Shown here: positions 58,774 through 64,000 of the stretch, piece by piece
Layout: the number at the start of each line of letters is the position of its first letter
Position numbering within the stretch: the stretch's first letter is position 1
DNA from: Durusdinium trenchii
Taxonomy: Eukaryota; Sar; Dinophyceae; Suessiales; Symbiodiniaceae
Length of the DNA: 64,000 bases
Direction: 5' to 3'
NCBI GenBank assembly: GCA_963970005.1
Contig: CAXAMN010021995.1
Coordinates: 1,006,202 to 1,070,201, forward strand
The notes under the pieces: model-generated
Databases searched by the model: none
The model's input: the letters and a program-made list of their open reading frames with translations, nothing else
What the model was told of the DNA's origin: nothing
Made by a program: the position numbers and the translations under genes

Positions 58774-60780
58774 TCAGTGCAGCGCAACTCGCAAAGGACT
58801 CCCCCACTCCTCCAGCTTCACATAGACCACATCGCGGCCCAGAACGGCCACCTTCGCATAGCCCTGGAGGGAAAGAGCGAAGGTGGCTCCAATCCGAAGG
58901 AGAACTACACCGGTACCGGCCAGAACTGGCCCCCCCCAGCCGCGGCAGAACCTCAGAACCTCAGAACCTCATCCCCTCATCTCTGAGTCGACATCGGTCT
59001 TCGTTCGACCGAGCCGTCACCTCCGGGAGGAGCACCGAATCCACCTCAGGGCGATGGTTGTGTTCCCCGCGCGTGGTAAACCAAGGCCCCAATGGACTCA
59101 GTCCTCCTCGCCTCACGGTCGGACTCATGTTCTCCCACCCAAAAAGATGGCAAACAAGCAAGAAAGGCACGCTGCTTCGCAGCATGACTCAGGAGTCGGT
59201 CTGAAAACAGCCCTGAAAACGCTTTCAAGTCACGCTTGTTCCTTCCGCTTCTCGACTCTTCCAAGTGCCACACCTCCAACCATCTGGCCCCACGTGTGAC
59301 CTCCACGACCTGGCCCCGAGCGGCGAATCGCCGGTCCTTCCGATGACCACGGGCCGACCCGCAGGTCATTGGAAAAAGCGTCCACAAGTCCCTGCTAGTA
59401 GTAACAAGTGCCACGCTAGTAGTAACAGGTGCCTTACTAGTAGTAACAAGAAGCTATTAGAAACAAGTGCCACGCTAGTTCTGGACGATCGAGCGCTGGA
59501 TCCGCCGGTCCCGGTCGAACCCACGGCGCCGGTGTTGTGTTCTCCACCCGCAGCCAGCCCCCACGGTGTCCACCCGCAGCCCTCCCCCCTCGGCGCCCCG
59601 GCGAGGACACGGATATCGAAGTCTTTCAAGTCCAGGCCCTTCAACACAGCCAACTCCTCGCAGAAAGAAGCACTGGTCGACACCGGATCTGTGAAGAAAT
59701 GGCCCACGCACATGGCCCGCCAATAATTCGCTCTCATCAGGTTGACCCGGAGTCTCACGATGGAGTCCGCTCGGTGCTCGGTGCGACTCTTTTGGGAAAC
59801 AAGTGAGAAAGGCCCGGAACATCCCGGAACGAGGCTCGCGGAGCTGGAGAACATTGATGCTTCTCTTCCAACAAGCTTTGGGTATGCCGGACGGAAAGCC
59901 TGATGCTCCACGTCCACACTCATGAAGTCAATACCTGGCGCAAGAAGCGAGGTCTCTCCTCATTCGCAGAAAGATGTTTTTGCAAATGTTGTGTGTATTA
60001 CCCTGACGGAAAAATGAAACACAAAGCAGCAAGGTTTAACTTACTGAGTAGGTTTTTTCAGCACGTACGCCCTCACACCAGATCCATCTCCCAACCAGTT
60101 CCCATCAAACCCAAAAGCCACTCCTATCGGGTCGACAAGATGACTTTTCTCAGACTCGGTATGAGTGCAGCCGACTAACCACAAAGCTAAATCCGCCCAA
60201 GATGCGCTTGTTCTGAAGCCCAGCCCGGCGCAAGATCTCCCCGAGCGGCAGGCAGTCCTGGGAGCGAGGGCATCTTCATCAGCGCGGAGACCGAATCCTC
60301 TATCCAGCCATCCCTGGGACAGGTTTTAAGGATTCCCAACACCTGTGGATCTTTCCCAGCATGTTGTGGTTTTCGATGTAGATTCCCAAACCTTTCAGAC
60401 GTTTTTGTTGGGAGTTGTTTTTGCCAAACTTTCCCATTCCCAAACTTTCGGCCAATCCTCCGCGGTTGCCTCGACACATGCTCATCTTTGCTTCGACACG
60501 TTCACTCCACCAGGAGCACGTGTCGAAAGGAAGGTCGCGCACGCCATCTTACGTCACTACCTTCCGACGTTGAGCGTTAAGTGCAAATGCACTTCTCGAT
60601 CGTCGGTGATGAAGGTGTGGGAGAAATCGGCCTCCTGGTGACGCGTGCTGTGATTCTGGTCATTCTGGGGATCGAGAGGCTCCGCTTTCTGCCGAGGCTC
60701 CGCATAAAACTCCACCTTCCCATCACGGTCAGAGAAGGGGCGTTGAGACAGACCAACCTCGGCACTGAGGACGTGCTGCG
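58774..60780 (-). CDS. Unassigned multi-exon gene just upstream of the TylF-like gene
   Basis: Exon-like segments in one orientation. About 60570-60775 reads 'EVGLSQRPFSDRDGKVEFYA' and 'HTFITDDREVHLHLTLNVG', ending at donor GGAAG|gtagtg. About 59485-59765 reads 'VRLRVNLMRANYWRAMCVGH' and 'FCEELAVLKGLDLKDFDIRV'. Weaker pieces lie at 59270-59345 and 59010-59110. The last exon, about 58925-58777, reads 'LLRIGATFALSLQGYAKVAV' and 'LGRDVVYVKLEEWGSPLRV', with its stop at 58774-58776. A copy of the TAGTAG/AACAAG repeat (59392-59480) directly abuts the second segment, so it is intronic. I do not recognise the family. The stop lies about 190 bp upstream of the TylF-like start, a tight head-to-tail arrangement. 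Confidence 0.5.
59392..59480 (+). repeat. Dispersed repeat family A, copy
   Basis: Four aacaagtgcc/aacaggtgcc units with agtagt spacers. Its translation on the minus strand gives a Leu-rich pseudo-peptide ('LLLLVRHLLLLAWHLLLLA') that can contaminate gene models. Confidence 0.87.
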
Positions 60781-61820
60781 CATGAAACGACGGAAGTGCT
60801 GCGAATTCCTCTTAAACGAGAAAGTTCTCAGCGTTGCTGAAGCAGGGTATGGACCAATAATTGAAAAGTGCGATCTGGGGCAGCCCTGCGCCCCCCCACA
60901 GGTTCCTTCCAGTGCGTTCTTGCACCACCAGGTGAAAGGTGAACAAACCTGGCGTTTACCGCTCCCTTGCGGCCGTGGCTCCTCATCCACACAATTCCTC
61001 ATCACTCGGAGCGAAGAAACCGAAGTCGGTCGGTCTGTCCGAATTCTGACCGCCGTCCGAATCTGGTGACGGCGCAAGCCGATCAAAGAAAAAGACTCCA
61101 GCAATGAAATGCAGAAGGTCATTGACCAAACCACTTGCAGATGTCCAAGAAAGGCAAACCACTGCATGAGTTGCAAATGGCTGCAAGTTGTGGTCACTCG
61201 ACACGATGGAAACACACGGCGTCAACACACTGCCAAGGTTTTCAAGGCTCGTGAAGACTTCGCAAGAGCGGTAGACCTGACCGTGGTTTGACCGTGGCAG
61301 ATTGGATCCAAACTGGGGGACCCTGCTTTACCACCTACTGGGGAGGTACTGTTCTACCAGGGATCGAGGGGGTTTTGATCGGTCTCATGAGTGGCGATTG
61401 TGGCGGGACAGACCCTGATAGATGGCAATGAGTTGGAGAATGGGAAATATCTTAAGGTAAAATAATGGTATATAGGTGGCAGGGATGAACAAAGCGCCCT
61501 CCGATTGGAGCCAACGATTTGGAGGTGCTCCATGACCTCTAGCAAGATCCTTTGTCAATCTTGGAAGAATATGTGCAGCAAAGAGTTCCGGATACGAAGA
61601 AGTCTGAAGAACGCAATGAAAACAGCCCTTGGCTGCACCTTCCTGCTCTTCAGATGGCAAAGCTTCACCACCGCACGAGGAAAAACCGTCGCAAACATCT
61701 CCAAGTTTGCCAGCGACTTCCCTAAACCACATGTTCATCCCGGCTCTACATTTAAAATTGTTGCTTTTAATTCCGTCCACTGTGAAAACAAAGGAACACA
61801 GGAACTCCAGCAGTTTCCCA
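60781..61820. other. Intergenic or 3' part of the FkbM-like gene
   Basis: The C-terminal exons of the FkbM-type protein should lie here but were not identified. A 162-codon plus-strand frame (60581-61069) overlaps the exon at 60570-60775 on the opposite strand and is probably a shadow. Confidence 0.35.
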
Positions 61821-61821
61821 C

Positions 61822-62356
61822 CTCAAGCAGGAAGCTCAGATGGGGATTCGGCTCCACGCAGATGCCTCGCCACCCCTGGCAGCGATCCAACATCACCTGC
61901 CGCGGGAACCGTCTGGATGCGCCACGTTTGCGGCGGGTGACCAAGCTTTTCGGCTCATGCTGCGTGGGGCCGGGCAGCAGCCGGTGGAGTCGCTTTCCGT
62001 AGATCGAGGTGTTCGCTTTTTTCAGGGGGGGGCCAGAAGGAGAAACTCGCATGGATCGGCCAAATTCCAAAGGGTCCCCGCCAGCTCGGAAGCTGTCACT
62101 CCAACTCAGGGTCAAGCTTTTTCGCACAAAAATAAGCTCTATTCGAAGCGGGTGCATCGGAGATCCCAATCCTAAATACACATGCCGCTTTCTGCGTCCA
62201 TGTTGCAGTGTTGCTGTAGTCAAAGGGCAAAGATGCTCCAACATCCACATAGATGCCCTTTGAGCTTAGACCCAGAAAGTTCCGGAGCGCAAACCAGTCT
62301 TGTCCTTGCAATCCGGGCCACGGATGTAATGTGTTGAGCCGGCAAAGGTTGTTGCC
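61822..62356 (-). CDS. FkbM-family methyltransferase, two exons recognised, partial
   Basis: SAM-dependent O-methyltransferase of the FkbM type, known from polyketide, glycan and lipid modification. Exon at 62207-62356 encodes 'GLQGQDWFALRNFLGL' and the SAM-binding 'KGIYVDVGASLPFDYSNT'. Exon at 61822-61896 encodes 'VMLDRCQGWRGICVEPNPHL'. The junction gives SNT followed by VMLDRC and GWRGICVEPNP, the usual order for the family. The intron between them (62206-61897) is GC-AG and preserves frame; the second exon ends at a GT donor (GAG|gtggga). The first of these exons begins after an aag acceptor at 62357, so at least one more exon lies upstream. The C-terminal half was not found, so the gene may be incomplete here or continue in exons I could not recognise. 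Confidence 0.8.
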
Positions 62357-62719
62357 CTTTCATTGTGAATCATTCCAAATCGGTTCTTGAAGAGATGGAA
62401 ATCAATAGAAGCCATGTTCTATTTTGCGAATCAAGACTACAAACAGTCTTTTAACTTTTAACTTATAACTTATAACCGTTGGCATCAATGACAGCCTCAG
62501 TGCCAGTCCTGGCACTTGATCCCAACACCCTCAAGCCTCCTCTTTTTAAAGTTTGTCTTCTTGATTCCCATCTATTTAGACCTCACATGATGTTGAAAGC
62601 GACGATCTTGAACAAACCACACACCTCAATCGTTCCAAGAAACACCTGGCGTTCAAACCGCGGGGCACCTCCAAACCGCCCCCAACACCGAAGGAGTTCC
62701 TCCCTGGCTTCTCTTCGTG

Positions 62720-62900
62720 ACCCGCCCGTGGAAGCACGCCGCGTTCCGGCGTCCCCTTTGAACTGCGACCCGGGGCGCCGAACTCGGAGATCGAGGAGTT
62801 GGAGCCGTCCGTTGCGCTGCTGAAGTCCTCGCAGTGCAGCTCCAGCACGTTGGGGTCCTCACCGGACGGTCGGTCCGGCGCGGAGGGATGGCGGGGTCGG
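62720..62900 (-). CDS. Unassigned exon-like segment upstream of the FkbM-like gene
   Basis: The minus strand reads 'SGEDPNVLELHCEDFSSATD' and 'GSNSSISEFGAPGRSSKGTP'. Acidic and Ser-rich, exon-like composition. It could be an N-terminal exon of the FkbM-like gene or of a separate gene. Confidence 0.4.
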
Positions 62901-63184
62901 GCGGGCGCGGGAGGAGGCCCGGTGCGATGAGCTGGCAAACGCGAGGGTTCAGTTGGGTAGGGCAGCAACCAAGTGATCACTCCCAAAGATTCCCTGCAAA
63001 GAAGGGAAATAGACCAAAGCCTGGTTGAAGTCCCTAGGCCCTCAAAACACACACCCATTTGGAGGATCCAACTGCCTTTCGGTGGATCGAACAATTCTTG
63101 GGGAACCTGAATCGGAGACCCAGCGAATTCATCCAGTCGCACTGGGACCCGTTTTGAAACGAAAACCTTCTTGCCACTAACAGT

Positions 63185-63245
63185 ATGAATACTCCTAGTA
63201 GCGATGCCAGGAGCCCCTAGTAGCGTCCCTTGCTCCTAGTAGTAA
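63185..63245 (-). repeat. Dispersed repeat family A, copy
   Basis: ctcctagtagcgatgccagg, agcccctagtagcgtccctt and gctcctagtagtaag; almost the same wording as the copy at 55775-55835. Confidence 0.85.
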
Positions 63246-63707
63246 GTAAGGCAGATCCAAAGGAGGGCCCCATCACATCTGTCTGTGCTGTAGCCGGTCC
63301 TGCAGGATGCTGGTCAAGACCCTGGAGGCCTCAGATGGCCGTTCTCAGCCAGCTCCGTGCTTCGTGTCGCCGGATACACCGGATACACTCCAAATCTGCC
63401 GAAATAGAACCAGCTGCAAACGAAGGGGCACAGATCCTTCGAGTGCAGTAGCCCCGCATCATCAAATAGGTGCGCTCCCAGAAGGAATTCATGTGCGCAC
63501 AAGCAGGGCTGGCCACCTGGCACCCGATTTGCGTTTGCACATCAACTGGACCATCGATCCACCTGCTTTGCAACACATCTTCAAGCCAACTACGTTCACA
63601 GTGAACTGCCTTTTGGAAAAAATGACACGCAGCCACTTCCCAACCACTCTGCCCTTGATTCCCTCTCTTGCCATCCTTTTCGCCACCACCCCTTTTCACC
63701 CGTCTGG

Positions 63708-63940
63708 CGACCTCGGAGGTCTCGTGAATGCACTCGTCGGAGACCCACACCGCCACCAGGTGGCTCCCCAGGCGTGGCATCAGCCGATCCAACGAAAAGC
63801 GCACCGAGACCTGATCGGCGGCCCGCGTGGTGACCAGTGGCTCGCAAGCGTCGACCCGCGGCGTGGGCGACACGCGCAGGTCGAGGAGGTGGAGGGAGGG
63901 TCGGAGCATGTCGGAGGTGTCAGGTGGCGGGGAGAAGAGC
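63708..63940 (-). CDS. Unassigned exon with GT donor, near right edge
   Basis: The minus strand reads 'MLRPSLHLLDLRVSPTPRVD', then 'TRAADQVSVRFSLDRLMPRL' and 'GSHLVAVWVSDECIHETSE', ending at a canonical donor (GAG|gtcgcc). Clearly protein-like with strand-forming patterns. No family recognised. A following segment at 63440-63560 ('MNSFWERTYLMMRGYCTRR') may be its next exon. The gene continues or begins to the right of the window. Confidence 0.5.
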
Positions 63941-64000
63941 TCGCAGTGGGGATGAGAGCTGAGAATGAAGAGGTTTGGGAAGACAAAATGGATTGTGTGC

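Noticed and set aside
60581..61069. 162-codon plus-strand frame
   Set aside because: It overlaps, on the opposite strand, a segment with a clearly better reading ('EVGLSQRPFSDRDGKVEFYA' and 'HTFITDDREVHLHLTLNVG') that ends at a splice donor.
1..64000. CRISPR array, rRNA genes or prokaryotic operons
   Set aside because: No regularly spaced identical repeats, no rRNA signatures, and genes are intron-split with no ribosome-binding-site pattern.

Overview
The window looks like nuclear DNA of a dinoflagellate, most likely a symbiodiniacean. The main reasons are: (1) protein families broken into many short exons separated by introns that start with GC or GA as often as GT and end in AG, usually followed by G; (2) gene content and architecture (a ubiquitin-like/BspA leucine-rich-repeat protein, FkbM-type and TylF-type methyltransferases, a multi-pass TIR-like membrane protein, a copia-type fragment); (3) long, repeat-rich, gene-poor stretches. 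No rRNA, tRNA, CRISPR array, operon or bacterial ribosome-binding-site pattern was seen. The genus assignment is inference.

Layout. 0-3.6 kb: Spb4/DDX55-type DEAD-box RNA helicase on the minus strand, truncated at the left edge. 3.6-11.9 kb: mostly non-coding, with microsatellites and dispersed repeats. 11.9-14.5 kb: minus-strand gene with an N-terminal ubiquitin-like module and about 15 BspA-type leucine-rich repeats. 14.6-17.9 kb: repeats and unassigned sequence. 17.9-22.0 kb: minus-strand glycosyltransferase-like gene in at least six short exons. 22-48 kb: mainly intronic or intergenic, with a decayed copia fragment at 29 kb, an AT-richer island with plus-strand ORFs at 34-35.5 kb, and scattered minus-strand exon-like islands of unknown function (38-47 kb). 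48.9-51.0 kb: intronless minus-strand gene for a 700-residue multi-pass membrane protein with a TIR-like domain, whose upstream flank is a tandemly duplicated polypurine tract. 51-54.6 kb: several local repeat families. 54.5-57.3 kb: unassigned minus-strand exons. 57.5-58.6 kb: TylF/MycF-type O-methyltransferase. 58.8-60.8 kb: unassigned multi-exon minus-strand gene only about 190 bp upstream of it. 61.8-62.4 kb: FkbM-type methyltransferase. 62.7-64 kb: further minus-strand exons running to the right edge.

Every gene recognised by family lies on the minus strand, as expected for the long unidirectional gene blocks of dinoflagellates. Three of them (glycosyltransferase-like, TylF-like, FkbM-like) belong to enzyme classes that decorate sugars or polyketides, but nothing in the sequence proves they act together. 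A dispersed repeat built on TAGTAGCTTCTTGTTACTAG-like units occurs at about twelve places, in both orientations, always outside confidently called exons. Exon edges were placed by hand from reading frame and family motifs; transcript data would be needed to fix them.
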